This document shows, piece after piece, positions 8,738-17,036 of a DNA stretch of 64,000 nt. Under the pieces are notes generated by a model. It was not told where the DNA came from and did not search any database. It was given only the letters and a program-made list of their open reading frames with translations. Positions within the stretch are counted from its first letter, which is position 1. Each line of letters begins with the position of its first letter. Source of the DNA: DAOVRD01 sp964521715. Lineage in GTDB: Bacteria; Planctomycetota; Brocadiia; SM23-32. The stretch is from contig CAZFSS010000017.1 of NCBI GenBank assembly GCA_964521715.1, forward strand, positions 13,740 to 77,739. Direction: 5' to 3'. The translations under genes were made by a program, and so were the position numbers.

Positions 8738-10312
8738 TCACGCTCGATCTTCCATCAGTAGCTTGTATTCGACGCTGTCCAGGAGGGCCTCCCAACTGGC
8801 GTCGATGATGTTCTCGCTCACGCCCACGGTGCCCCAGATGCGGCTTGAGTCGGCGCTCTGGATGACGACGCGCACCTTGGCCGCCGTAGCTGCCTTGGGG
8901 TCGATGACGCGGACGCGGTAGTCGGTCAGGCGTATGTCGCCGATGGCCGGGTAGTGGGGCTGGAGGGCCTTTCGCAGCGCACCGTCCAGGGCGTTGACCG
9001 GGCCGTCTCCCTCGCTGGCCGTGTGCATGTGCTCCCCGTTGATGTCCAGCTTGACGGAGGCATCCGTGACGACCGAGCCGTCCGCCTGCTTCATGACGCT
9101 CACGTGGTAGGCCTTCACGTCGAAGTGCGGCCGGAACTTGCCCATGACCTTCTCGGCCAACAGCTCGAACGACGCCTCGGCGGCCTCGAACTGGTAGCCC
9201 TCGTTTTCCAGGCCCTGAAGCTGTGCCAGCAGCTTGCCCATGAACTCCCGGTCCTGCGTGACGGCGCGCTTCTCCATCTTCTGGAGCATGGTCGCGTGGC
9301 CGGACAGCTCGCTCAGCAGGAACCGCCGCTCGTTGCCGACCAGCTTGGGATCTATGTGCTCGTAGGCGTGGTCGGCCTTGCGCATGGCGTCGACGTGCAG
9401 CCCGCCTTTGTGGGCGAACGCGCTGGCGCCCACGAACGGCTGGTGCGGATCGTACATCAGGTTCGCGACTTCGTACGCGAAGCGAGCGACTTCGGTCAGC
9501 TTCTTCAGTTGCTCGCCGGCCAGGCAGCGGAACGGCGTCTTCAAGTTGATGATGGGGATTATGCAGCACAGGTCGGCGTTCCCGGTCCGTTCGCCGATGC
9601 CGTTGAGGGTGCCCTGGACATGGACGGCGCCGTTCTGGACTGCGGCGACCGAGTTGGCGACGGCCAGGCCGCAGTCGTTGTGGCAATGGATGCCCACGGG
9701 GCAGTCCAGCTCCCCGGCTGTCAGTGCCGTCGCCCGCGCCACTTCGTCCGTGAGGGTGCCGCCGTTGGTGTCGCAGAGCACGATGCAATCCGCTCCTGCC
9801 TGCGCGGCCACATGGACGACGCGGCGCGCGTACTCGGGATTGCTCCGGCAGCCATCGAAGAAGTGCTCCGCGTCGAAGATGACCTCCCGGCCCGCCTTCT
9901 TCAGGAACGCGACCGAGTCGTCCACCATGCGGAGGTTCTCCTCCAGGTCGGTCCGGATGACCCGGGTGACGTGGTAATCCCAGCTCTTGGCGACGATGGT
10001 GACGACGGGCGACTCGGCGTCCAGGACGGCTTTGAGCCCCTTGTCGGTCTCGGCCGTGGTGTCGGCGCGCCTGGTGCTGCCGAAGGCGGCGATCCGGGCG
10101 TTCCTCAAGTTCAGAGCGCCCACCCTCCTGAAGAACTCCTCGTCCTTGGGATTGGACAGGGGATAGCCGCCCTCGATGTAGTGCACGCCCAGCTCGTCCA
10201 GCCTTCGGGCGATCTCCAGCTTGTCCTCGAGGGTCAGGGAGACGCCCTCGGCCTGGCAGCCGTCGCGCAGCGTGGTGTCGTAGATGAGGATGCGCCTGGG
10301 GTCTTCGCTCAT
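8738..10312 (-). CDS. cimA: Citramalate synthase
   Basis: A 524-residue member of the alpha-isopropylmalate/homocitrate/citramalate synthase family. The TIM-barrel start YDTTLRDGCQAEGVSLTLEDK (first residues IYDTTLRDG) and the HCHNDCGLAVANS metal site are plain, and the C-terminal third matches the LeuA-type dimer regulatory domain. The wording around the first motif (SLTLEDK, then GVHYIEGGYP) is that of the CimA group, which condenses pyruvate with acetyl-CoA to give (R)-citramalate, the first step of the threonine-independent isoleucine route. Its ATG overlaps the lysC stop by 4 bp, so the two are translationally coupled. Homocitrate synthase activity cannot be fully excluded. Confidence 0.88.
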   Translation of the reverse strand: MSEDPRRILIYDTTLRDGCQAEGVSLTLEDKLEIARRLDELGVHYIEGGYPLSNPKDEEFFRRVGALNLRNARIAAFGSTRRADTTAETDKGLKAVLDAESPVVTIVAKSWDYHVTRVIRTDLEENLRMVDDSVAFLKKAGREVIFDAEHFFDGCRSNPEYARRVVHVAAQAGADCIVLCDTNGGTLTDEVARATALTAGELDCPVGIHCHNDCGLAVANSVAAVQNGAVHVQGTLNGIGERTGNADLCCIIPIINLKTPFRCLAGEQLKKLTEVARFAYEVANLMYDPHQPFVGASAFAHKGGLHVDAMRKADHAYEHIDPKLVGNERRFLLSELSGHATMLQKMEKRAVTQDREFMGKLLAQLQGLENEGYQFEAAEASFELLAEKVMGKFRPHFDVKAYHVSVMKQADGSVVTDASVKLDINGEHMHTASEGDGPVNALDGALRKALQPHYPAIGDIRLTDYRVRVIDPKAATAAKVRVVIQSADSSRIWGTVGVSENIIDASWEALLDSVEYKLLMEDRA

Positions 10313-11544
10313 GGGGCGCTCGTCGAATGGGGTTGATCCAGCCCGAATGCCCGGTGCACGGCCCGCAGGGCCTCCTGGCCGGCGGAGCCTTCGACGACGC
10401 AGGATATCTTGATCTCGGAGGTGCTGATCATGGCGATGTTGATCTTCTCGTCGGCCAGCGCGCGGAACATCCTTTCGGCCACGCCGCTGTGGCTGCGCAT
10501 GCCGATGCCGACCACGCTCACCTTGGCGACGTTCTGGTCGCTCTCGACGCCGGACGCGCCGAGCCGTTCGGCCAGCTCCCGGCTGACCTGGAGGGCGCGG
10601 GACAGGTCGGTCTTTACCACGGTGAAGCTCACGTCCGCGCGTCCCCGCTGGCTGACGTTCTGCACGATCATGTCCACGTTCACGGTGGCGCGGGCGATCT
10701 CGCTGAAGATGGTGGCCGCCACCCCCGGCCGGTCCGGAACGTGCCGGATGGTGACCTTGGCCTCGCCGGTGTCCAGGGCCACGGCCCGCACGTCCACGTA
10801 CTCCATCTCTCCGCCCAAGTCGGTCACCAGTGTTCCCTCCGATTCGTTGAAGCTGGGCCGGACTCTGAAAGGCACGCCGAAGCGCTTGGCCAGCTCAACT
10901 GCGCGCGGCTGCATGACCTTGGCGCCCAGGCTGGCCAGCTCCAGCAGCTCGTCGTAGTCTATGCGTTCAATCCACCGGGCGTCGGGCACAATGTGGGGGT
11001 CGGCCGTGTAGACGCCCTCCACGTCGGTGAAGATGTCGCATTGGTCGGCCTTCAGCGCCGCCGCCAGCGCCACGGCCGTCGGGTCCGAGCCGCCGCGCCC
11101 TATCGTGGTGATGTCGCCGGCGCTGTCCACTCCCTGGAAGCCAGCCACGATGACGATCTGGCCCTTGTCCAGCTCCCGCAGGAGGCGGTCCGTCTCTATC
11201 GTTTTGATCTTGGCCTTGCCGTACAGGCTGTCCGTGTGGATGCCGGCCTGAGCTCCGGTCAGGCTGATCGCCTGGCAGCCCAGCTTGTGGATGGCGATGG
11301 CCATCAGGGCGATGGACATCTGCTCGCCGACGGCCTTGAGCATGTCCATCTCGCGCGGGCTCGGTTCGGCGTGGATCTCCTCCGCCAGCCCGATCAACTG
11401 GTCGGTCCAGTCGCCCTGCGCGCTGCAGACCACGACGACCCTATGGCCGGCCTCAAACTGGCCGATGGCCCGCTGAGCCGCGTGGATGACCTTCTGCGGA
11501 GTGGCCAGGGAGCTGCCGCCGTATTTCTGCACGATCAGGCCCAT
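10309..11544 (-). CDS. lysC: Aspartate kinase
   Basis: A 411-residue aspartokinase, which phosphorylates aspartate to start lysine, threonine and methionine synthesis. The N-terminus reads MGLIVQKYGGSSLATPQKV, with the KYGGSS kinase signature, and the body has FTDVEGVYTADP and GRGGSDPTAVALAAAL. Two ACT domains follow (about residues 260-400), containing VPDRPGVAATIFSEIA and the QNVSQRGRADVSFTV segment, as in lysine-feedback-regulated enzymes. ATG at 11544 is chosen because the product then begins exactly at the conserved N-terminus; an in-frame ATG 21 codons upstream adds a non-conserved leader. It heads the lysC-cimA-valS block, joining two amino-acid branch enzymes to a synthetase. Confidence 0.95.
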   Translation of the reverse strand: MGLIVQKYGGSSLATPQKVIHAAQRAIGQFEAGHRVVVVCSAQGDWTDQLIGLAEEIHAEPSPREMDMLKAVGEQMSIALMAIAIHKLGCQAISLTGAQAGIHTDSLYGKAKIKTIETDRLLRELDKGQIVIVAGFQGVDSAGDITTIGRGGSDPTAVALAAALKADQCDIFTDVEGVYTADPHIVPDARWIERIDYDELLELASLGAKVMQPRAVELAKRFGVPFRVRPSFNESEGTLVTDLGGEMEYVDVRAVALDTGEAKVTIRHVPDRPGVAATIFSEIARATVNVDMIVQNVSQRGRADVSFTVVKTDLSRALQVSRELAERLGASGVESDQNVAKVSVVGIGMRSHSGVAERMFRALADEKINIAMISTSEIKISCVVEGSAGQEALRAVHRAFGLDQPHSTSAP

Positions 11545-11810
11545 CTGTCGCCCTGCAATCGGCTCGAGGGAAGCCGTTCGGGTCGCGTTCTGCTGCCCGG
11601 AATCCATGCGCGCAAGTCGGGCAGGAAAGCGGGATGAAATCGAAGGGCGGCTCCCGCCGCCCTTCAGCAGGCGAACCGGCCGCGAAGAGCGCCCCGTCGT
11701 CCGCTGAGCAACCCCGGGTGCAGAAGCATCTATCCTTGTTGCACCAAACCCGATGGAGTATCTTAGTCCGGTCGCGCGCGTCCTGTCAAGCTCTGGCCTC
11801 CCGGCCGACC

Positions 11811-12638
11811 ATGATACCCAGGGTTCTGACCATCGCCGGAAGCGACAGCGGAGGGGGCGCCGGCATACAGGCGGATCTGAAGACGATCACCGCCCTCGGC
11901 GGCTTCGGCATGTCCGCCGTAACGGCCCTCACTTCGCAGAACACGCTGGGGGTGCGGGCCGTCTTGGAGGTCAGCCCCGATTTCGTCGCCTCCCAGATAG
12001 ACGCCGTTGTCGAGGACATAGGGGTCGACGCCGCCAAGACAGGCATGCTGGCCAACCGGGGCGTCATCGAGGCTGTCGCGGAACGTGTCCGGCACCACGG
12101 GATCCGCCCGCTGGTCGTCGATCCCGTCATGGTGGCCAAGAGCGGGGACGCGCTGCTGGAGCCGGACGCGCGCTCCGTGATGCGGGACTTGATGCTGCCG
12201 CTGGCCACCGTGGTGACGCCCAACCTGGCGGAGGCGGCCGAGCTGGCCCGCGTGCCGGTGGCAGACGTGGGCGGCATGGAGGAGGCGGCGCGGCGCCTGT
12301 GCGACCTGGGCGCGCAATGGGCGCTCGTGAAGGGCGGCCATCTGGAAGGGGAGCCGGTTGACGTGCTGTTTGACGGCGAGCGGTTCCACCGCGTGGTCCG
12401 GCCGAGGGTGCGGACGGCGAACTCCCACGGCACGGGCTGCACTTACTCGGCGGCCATTGCCACGGGGCTGGCGTTCGGCAAGTCGGTTCCGGAGGCCGTC
12501 GAATGGGCGCGGGACGCCGTGCAGGCTGCCCTCCGGGGAGCATTGCCGTTGGGACGGGGCAGCGGACCGCTCGACCATCGGGCCATATTCGGCCTCGCGC
12601 AGGCGGAGCCGGAGACGGAGCCGGGCAGCAGGGAGTAG
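11811..12638 (+). CDS. thiD: Hydroxymethylpyrimidine/phosphomethylpyrimidine kinase
   Basis: A 275-residue ribokinase-fold enzyme of thiamine synthesis, phosphorylating HMP and HMP-P. It starts MIPRVLTIAGSDSGGGAGIQ with the substrate-binding GSDSGGGAGIQAD motif, contains DPVMVAKSGDALL, and ends with the ATP-site anion hole ANSHGTGCTYSAAIA. ATG at 11811 was chosen because the family begins just before the AGSDS motif; the frame is open another 59 codons upstream without similarity. A weak promoter (TTGTTG, 17 bp, TATCTT at 11736-11764) precedes it. No TPP-riboswitch elements were seen in the 266 bp shared with lysC, so regulation by thiamine is not evident here. Confidence 0.93.
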   Translation: MIPRVLTIAGSDSGGGAGIQADLKTITALGGFGMSAVTALTSQNTLGVRAVLEVSPDFVASQIDAVVEDIGVDAAKTGMLANRGVIEAVAERVRHHGIRPLVVDPVMVAKSGDALLEPDARSVMRDLMLPLATVVTPNLAEAAELARVPVADVGGMEEAARRLCDLGAQWALVKGGHLEGEPVDVLFDGERFHRVVRPRVRTANSHGTGCTYSAAIATGLAFGKSVPEAVEWARDAVQAALRGALPLGRGSGPLDHRAIFGLAQAEPETEPGSRE

Positions 12639-12682
12639 GCCCGGCCGGGGGATCCACGGGGACTGTGTGTGCGCTTTTCGTC

Positions 12683-12710
12683 TTGACATGCATTCTGAGG
12701 GCGGTACCAT
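12683..12710 (+). promoter_or_regulatory. Sigma-70-like promoter of the prepilin-like gene
   Basis: TTGACA (12683-12688) and TACCAT (12705-12710) are separated by 16 bp, 52 bp before the ATG at 12763. The -35 element is a perfect match. Confidence 0.55.
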
Positions 12711-12762
12711 GGGGGGGCGAAAGTGGGGACGAAGCCGGTCGCGTTGCGTGGAGGTCAGGGCT

Positions 12763-13605
12763 ATGAAGAAGGGGTTCACAGCAATCGAGCTTGCGGTCGT
12801 CCTGTGTATCATCACGATTCTGGCCATCATGCTGGTGCCCGCGCTGGAGAGGGGCCACTCGGAGGCGATCAGGGTCAAGTGCCTCTCGAACGTGCGGCAG
12901 ATCGGCATGGCGTTCTCGATGTACCAGACCGATCACGGGGGCCGCTGGCCCTCGGCGCGTCGAAGCGTGAGTCCGGAGGATCCGGACTGGCCCGATCCGA
13001 CCGGGTCGCTGGCCGCGCTGTATCCCGCTTACGCGCCGAAGGCTTACTTGTTCCAGTGCCCCAGCACCGCGGACCGCGTCGCGTTCGAGCTGGACGCCAG
13101 TGATTTCCGGAACTGCCGCAACTTCAGCGTTTCGCCCAAGGGCTCCAGCAGCATTGTGGAGGACATCCGCAGGGGAGTCCCCATGCCGCCCAGTTACTTC
13201 TACGATCCCGGTGGGCCCGGCCGGCCGCCCATTCCGCGCAATGCGCCCTCGATGCGGGTGGTCTACGGCGACGAGTGCGTGCACGGCTACTGGGGCAACG
13301 AGCAGGGCGACGGCATGTGGATCGGCACCGACAACCACCCGGAAGGCGGCAACTTCCTCTTCGTCGATCAGCACGTCGACCGGCTCATGGTGCACTGGAC
13401 CGGCACGCCGTGGCAGAAGGGGAAGTCGATGCCCTACGTCCCCAATCCCCTGCTGCACATGCAGGAACGGGTGCCCGGTGCGAACAAGTTCAGGGTCGTC
13501 ACGGACACGAACGTGTTCTGGGATGACTGGGGCGGGGAGAAGCAGGAGGTCGACGCCGACCTGGCCGGCATGATGTGGCTGGGCGACTCCTGGAAGGAGT
13601 TCTGA
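12763..13605 (+). CDS. Prepilin-like protein with N-terminal methylation motif and H-x9-D tail
   Basis: A 280-residue protein beginning MKKGFTAIELAVVLCIITIL: a short basic leader, a glycine before the cleavage site, F as first mature residue, the invariant glutamate at +5 and a hydrophobic helix, as in type IV pilin or type II secretion pseudopilins. The rest is an extracytoplasmic domain containing CLSNVRQIGMAFSMYQTDHG, a phrase typical of the large prepilin-like families of Planctomycetota and relatives. Near the C-terminus is H-x9-D (HPEGGNFLFVDQ), a variant of their H-x9-DG signature. No other pilus gene is nearby, so it is an orphan and its partner assembly system must be elsewhere. Its role (adhesion, secretion or polymer handling) is unknown. 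Confidence 0.85.
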   Translation: MKKGFTAIELAVVLCIITILAIMLVPALERGHSEAIRVKCLSNVRQIGMAFSMYQTDHGGRWPSARRSVSPEDPDWPDPTGSLAALYPAYAPKAYLFQCPSTADRVAFELDASDFRNCRNFSVSPKGSSSIVEDIRRGVPMPPSYFYDPGGPGRPPIPRNAPSMRVVYGDECVHGYWGNEQGDGMWIGTDNHPEGGNFLFVDQHVDRLMVHWTGTPWQKGKSMPYVPNPLLHMQERVPGANKFRVVTDTNVFWDDWGGEKQEVDADLAGMMWLGDSWKEF

Positions 13606-13620
13606 GCCGGCCCCGGACGC

Positions 13621-15204
13621 CTACGTGCCGCGGCTCCTCTCGAGGACCGTCGTGAGGTTGGCGTCGAGCTTCTTGCGCTCGCTATCGGGGAACGCGAGGA
13701 TCTCCTGGAGTGCTTCGCTGATGTGGGGGATGTACTTCTCGATGTACTCGCGCTTGCGCTGTTCCTCCACGCGGCGCTTGCGGCGCCTCAGGAACATCCT
13801 CAAGTCGCGCGCGCATTCCTGTATGGCCAGCATGATCTCCTTCACGATCTCCGGGTAGGGGGCGACGGCCTCCTTGCTCTCACTGGTGAAGGGCACCCAG
13901 GGGCTGGCCATGTGAATCAGGATGAGAAGGGACCCCGTCGGCAGGCTGCCGTTGGACTGCTCGATTCCGTACTGCCGCCAGTTGACGCTGGCCGCCGCCT
14001 GGGTGATGGCGCAGGCGCCCGCGTGGAAGAGCAGGGGCACGCGATTGGCGAAACGCATCAGCTTGGCTGACGTGTTCTCCTTCATCCCGCCGCCGTAGGC
14101 GAGGCCGGCCTCGATCATGAAGGGGATGCCCCGGTAGACCGTCGGCGACCGTGTGACCGACGTGTAGAAGTCGGCCTTGAGCTCCTTGCGCATGCCCTTC
14201 TCGATGAGCTCCTGTCCGATGGGGCTGATGCAGTTCATCGGCGGATTGCGCAGCTTGGTCTCGTGGATCGCCTTGAGCAGGCTGTCCGCCTCGTTCTGGG
14301 CGATGCGTTTGGGACGGGCATTCTCGTAGATGCCGGCCTTCCCGCAGATCTCCAGTGCCGCCCGCTTGCTGACCCGGCAGAAGTCCGTGGCCAGGAACGT
14401 CTGGAGCTTGTGGCACCTGGTCTCCTGCAGCATCTTGATCAGCGTGCCCAGCTCGATCCCGTGCGGGTGGGGCTTGATCTCCTTGGGCTCCTCGGGCAGC
14501 ACGTCCGTGGCGCGCTCGAAGACCTGCTCCTTGCCGTCCGGCGCCACGTAGCGTATGGCGACGTGGGGATTGGCGGTCGCCGTCTCCTCCAGGTACTGGT
14601 CGACGCTCCAGTTGCCCCGCTGGAAGATCCCTTCCAGTTCGATCTCCACCTTCGTGCCCTGAGCGGCGGCCCACTCGACGACTTCTTGCTTCAGCACCCT
14701 GGGCTCGTTGGTCTTCGTGTCGACGACGACTTGATAGTAATGGGCGCTCTTGTTCGGTCCCGTCTTGGAGGTGATGGCGACGGGCTGACCCGTCGTCAGA
14801 TGGCCGTACATGCCGGCCGCGCTGATGCCGATGCCCTGCTGGCCGCGGCTCATCTTCAGGCGGTGGAACTTGCTCCCGTAGAGCAGCTTCCCGAAGATGC
14901 GGGGTATCTGGTTCTTGACGATGCCCGGCCCGTTGTCGGTCACCTGGACGCGGAACCGGTCGTCGCCGTTCGTCTGCTGGATGGTGACCAGGATCTCGGG
15001 CAGGATGCCCGCCTCTTCGCAGGCGTCCAGCGAGTTATCCACTGCCTCCTTCACCGTGGTCAGCAGCGCGCGGCGCGGATTGTCAAACCCCAGCAGGTGC
15101 CTGTTCTTGGTGAAGAACTCGCTGATGCTGATCTCCCGCTGCTGAAGGGCCATCTCCGCAGCGGTCAGCCTCAAGCGTCCTTTTTCGGGTCCCTTTTTTG
15201 CCAT
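13621..15204 (-). CDS. top6B: DNA topoisomerase VI subunit B (GHKL ATPase)
   Basis: A 527-residue protein matching the type IIB topoisomerase ATP-binding subunit along its whole length. GHKL motifs: KEAVDNSLDA (Mg-binding asparagine about residue 57), VTDNGPGI (90-95) and RGQQGIGISAAGMYG (120-134). The linker and transducer domains follow, with the ATP-contacting switch lysine in PFTSESKEAVA. The phrasing is that of archaeal Top6B. ATG at 15204 precedes MAKKGPEKGRLRL; the frame is open a further 65 codons without similarity. The catalytic Spo11-like A subunit, required for DNA cleavage, is not adjacent: the next gene downstream is a convergent prepilin and the upstream one is a divergent parA. 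It may pair with a distant A subunit or have another use. Confidence 0.93.
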   Translation of the reverse strand: MAKKGPEKGRLRLTAAEMALQQREISISEFFTKNRHLLGFDNPRRALLTTVKEAVDNSLDACEEAGILPEILVTIQQTNGDDRFRVQVTDNGPGIVKNQIPRIFGKLLYGSKFHRLKMSRGQQGIGISAAGMYGHLTTGQPVAITSKTGPNKSAHYYQVVVDTKTNEPRVLKQEVVEWAAAQGTKVEIELEGIFQRGNWSVDQYLEETATANPHVAIRYVAPDGKEQVFERATDVLPEEPKEIKPHPHGIELGTLIKMLQETRCHKLQTFLATDFCRVSKRAALEICGKAGIYENARPKRIAQNEADSLLKAIHETKLRNPPMNCISPIGQELIEKGMRKELKADFYTSVTRSPTVYRGIPFMIEAGLAYGGGMKENTSAKLMRFANRVPLLFHAGACAITQAAASVNWRQYGIEQSNGSLPTGSLLILIHMASPWVPFTSESKEAVAPYPEIVKEIMLAIQECARDLRMFLRRRKRRVEEQRKREYIEKYIPHISEALQEILAFPDSERKKLDANLTTVLERSRGT

Positions 15205-15259
15205 TGCAGCTCGCCCACGGCCCTGCCGCCGTGCCGGCCGCGGCCGCTCCGACAGCCGC

Positions 15260-15287
15260 TTGCCAGCCCGCCATTTGCAGCTATAAG
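15260..15287 (+). promoter_or_regulatory. Sigma-70-like promoter towards parA
   Basis: TTGCCA (15260-15265), 16 bp, TATAAG (15282-15287); both hexamers are 5 of 6 matches. It lies in the 297 bp between divergent top6B and parA and would give a leader of about 210 nt before the parA ATG. Confidence 0.45.
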
Positions 15288-15369
15288 CCGTTCTCACGTA
15301 AGCACATACGGGCTGCCTCTGCTTGCGTCTGCGACCGTCCCCTCCGGCGCCGCCCGTTGCACGTCCAAC

Positions 15370-15399
15370 AGGATAACGCAAAGGCAGGGACCGTTTCAA
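15370..15399 (-). promoter_or_regulatory. Candidate promoter towards top6B
   Basis: Minus-strand TTGAAA (15399-15394) and TATCCT (15375-15370) with an 18 bp spacer, 166 bp upstream of the top6B ATG. The -10 is a 4 of 6 match only. Confidence 0.35.
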
Positions 15400-15501
15400 T
15401 CCGGTCGGCTTGAATCGGCCGGAGCGCCTGCCCTCTCATGTACGCTTGCGTGCGCACGGGCAGGACGTCCTGCCGACCTTGAGCGCCGGTGGCGCCGGGA
15501 C

Positions 15502-16326
15502 ATGAGAAGAATCGTCGTGCTCAACCAGAAGGGCGGCGTGGGCAAGACCACCACCGTCGCCAACCTGGGCGCCTGCCTGGCAGAGCTTGGAAAGCGCGTT
15601 CTCATGGTGGACGTCGACCCCCAGGCCAACCTGTCCATCCACTACGGCGTGGAGCTCCAGCAGGGAGATCCCTCCCTCTACACGTTGGTCCGGGAGGAAC
15701 ACGAACCGCACGAAGTCATCCGCGACACCCCCGTGGAAGGCCTGAGCCTGATCGCGTCGAACATAGACCTGGCCGGTCTGTCGGTCGAGCTCTCCGAACG
15801 GGCCGACAGGCTGATGGTCCTGCGCGAGTCCCTGGCGCGCCTGCCCGCCGCGTTCGACTACGTGCTGATGGACTCGCCTCCCTCGCTGGGCCTTCTGACG
15901 GTCAACGCCATGAGCGCCGCCCGGGAGGTCTTCATCCCGCTCCAGACGGAGTTCTTCGCCCTCCACGGCGTCAGCAAGCTGCTGCGGACCGTCACGCTGG
16001 TGCGGCAGCACGTGAACAGGGAGCTCTACATCACGGGCGTGATCGCCTGCATGTTCGACTCGCGCACGTGCCTGGCGCAGGAGATTCTGGACGACATCCG
16101 GGGGCACTTCGGCCCACGCGTCTTCCGGACCGTGATCAGGAAGAACGTACGCCTGGCGGAGGCGCCGGGCTTCGGAATGCCCATAACGCAGTACGACCCG
16201 GACTGCCACGGCGCTGACGATTACCGCGCGCTGGCCGCTGAGGTCCTGGCGATGGAATGCGTGGCCGGGGAGCGGGCAGCGGCGGTCGAGCAACCGGCCG
16301 CCGTGTCCCAGTCCAGGGCGGGCTGA
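15502..16326 (+). CDS. ParA/Soj-type P-loop ATPase
   Basis: A 274-residue ParA-family ATPase. It has the deviant Walker A motif QKGGVGKTTT (residues 9-18) with both lysines, VDVDPQANLSIHYG after it, the Walker B-like DYVLMDSPPSLG, and the C-terminal VRLAEAPGFGMPI segment shared by Soj/ParA chromosome-partition proteins. Such proteins use ATP-dependent DNA binding and dimerisation to position chromosome, plasmid or protein cargo. No ParB and no parS site were seen nearby, and the next gene encodes a small membrane protein, so this is either an orphan chromosomal ParA or a positioning ATPase with another partner. The start follows directly after a long leader; it begins exactly at the family N-terminus. 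Confidence 0.9.
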   Translation: MRRIVVLNQKGGVGKTTTVANLGACLAELGKRVLMVDVDPQANLSIHYGVELQQGDPSLYTLVREEHEPHEVIRDTPVEGLSLIASNIDLAGLSVELSERADRLMVLRESLARLPAAFDYVLMDSPPSLGLLTVNAMSAAREVFIPLQTEFFALHGVSKLLRTVTLVRQHVNRELYITGVIACMFDSRTCLAQEILDDIRGHFGPRVFRTVIRKNVRLAEAPGFGMPITQYDPDCHGADDYRALAAEVLAMECVAGERAAAVEQPAAVSQSRAG

Positions 16327-16375
16327 GGCGCTTGCTCCGTGCCGGCCCTCCGGCACCCGAACGCTACATACGGCA

Positions 16376-16888
16376 ATGGCGGAAGAACAAGACAAAGCAA
16401 AACCGACTCAACGCGATGGCGACGTTGTGCTGCACCGTCCCGGGGACGAGATCGAAGAAACGCCCCGCCTGAAGCCCAAGCCCGTCGGGAGCCGGACGGA
16501 GGAGGAGAAGGCCGGGCCGGCGACGCGGGGCGGCACGCTGTTCGGCACGCCCAACCAGGACGGCACCCGCCCTCCCGAGAAGCTGCCCAAGAAGATCAAG
16601 TTCCCCCGGCGCATAAGGGATGAGGTTCGCTCCCCCTACGCAACCTATCGGCCGGCCCCGCCGGATGAGGCGGCGGAGAAGCAGGAGGTGGCCGCCATCT
16701 CGGGCCGGCCCGTCGAGAGGGAGGTATCCGCCGGTTTCCTGCTCGGCATTGCGCTGATCATCGTCGCGCTGATCGGCGGCATCATGATCGTGCGCCTCGG
16801 CAAGAAGGTCGGCGTGCTGGAACAGCGCATCAGCCGCCTGGAGAGCGCACAAGGGGGCTCTGCCATCGCGGACGGCCGGCTTCCGTAG
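16376..16888 (+). CDS. Small membrane protein with one C-terminal transmembrane helix
   Basis: A 170-residue protein I do not recognise. Residues 1-110 are hydrophilic and rich in K, E, P and R, suggesting a flexible cytoplasmic segment. One strong transmembrane helix follows (GFLLGIALIIVALIGGIMIV, about 122-141), then a short charged, heptad-like segment (VGVLEQRISRLESA). It begins 49 bp after parA on the same strand, with no promoter seen between them, so the two probably form a transcription unit. The context suggests a membrane anchor or cargo adaptor for the ParA ATPase, but this is inference from position only. Its base composition resembles its neighbours. Confidence 0.75.
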   Translation: MAEEQDKAKPTQRDGDVVLHRPGDEIEETPRLKPKPVGSRTEEEKAGPATRGGTLFGTPNQDGTRPPEKLPKKIKFPRRIRDEVRSPYATYRPAPPDEAAEKQEVAAISGRPVEREVSAGFLLGIALIIVALIGGIMIVRLGKKVGVLEQRISRLESAQGGSAIADGRLP

Positions 16889-16954
16889 GTCCGCCGGCGC
16901 CCGTCGCCCACCCCACCCGCCGGGATCCTGCCTCCCCGTCCGTGCCGCCGGGGC

Positions 16955-16983
16955 TTGCGAGGCGTTCCACGGGCCGATATGAT
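16955..16983 (+). promoter_or_regulatory. Sigma-70-like promoter of the exported coiled-coil protein gene
   Basis: TTGCGA (16955-16960), 17 bp, TATGAT (16978-16983), 53 bp before the ATG at 17037. The -10 is a 5 of 6 match. Confidence 0.5.
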
Positions 16984-17036
16984 GCTGACGCCGTTTCCGG
17001 GGCAGTTATGGGAATCTCGATAGAAGGGGGGTGGCC

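Noticed and set aside
11545..11810. TPP riboswitch before thiD or lysine riboswitch before lysC
   Set aside because: The conserved sequence blocks of neither riboswitch could be found in the 266 bp gap.
13621..16326. Adjacent topoisomerase VI A subunit
   Set aside because: Neither neighbour of top6B (prepilin-like gene, parA) has Toprim or Spo11 features.
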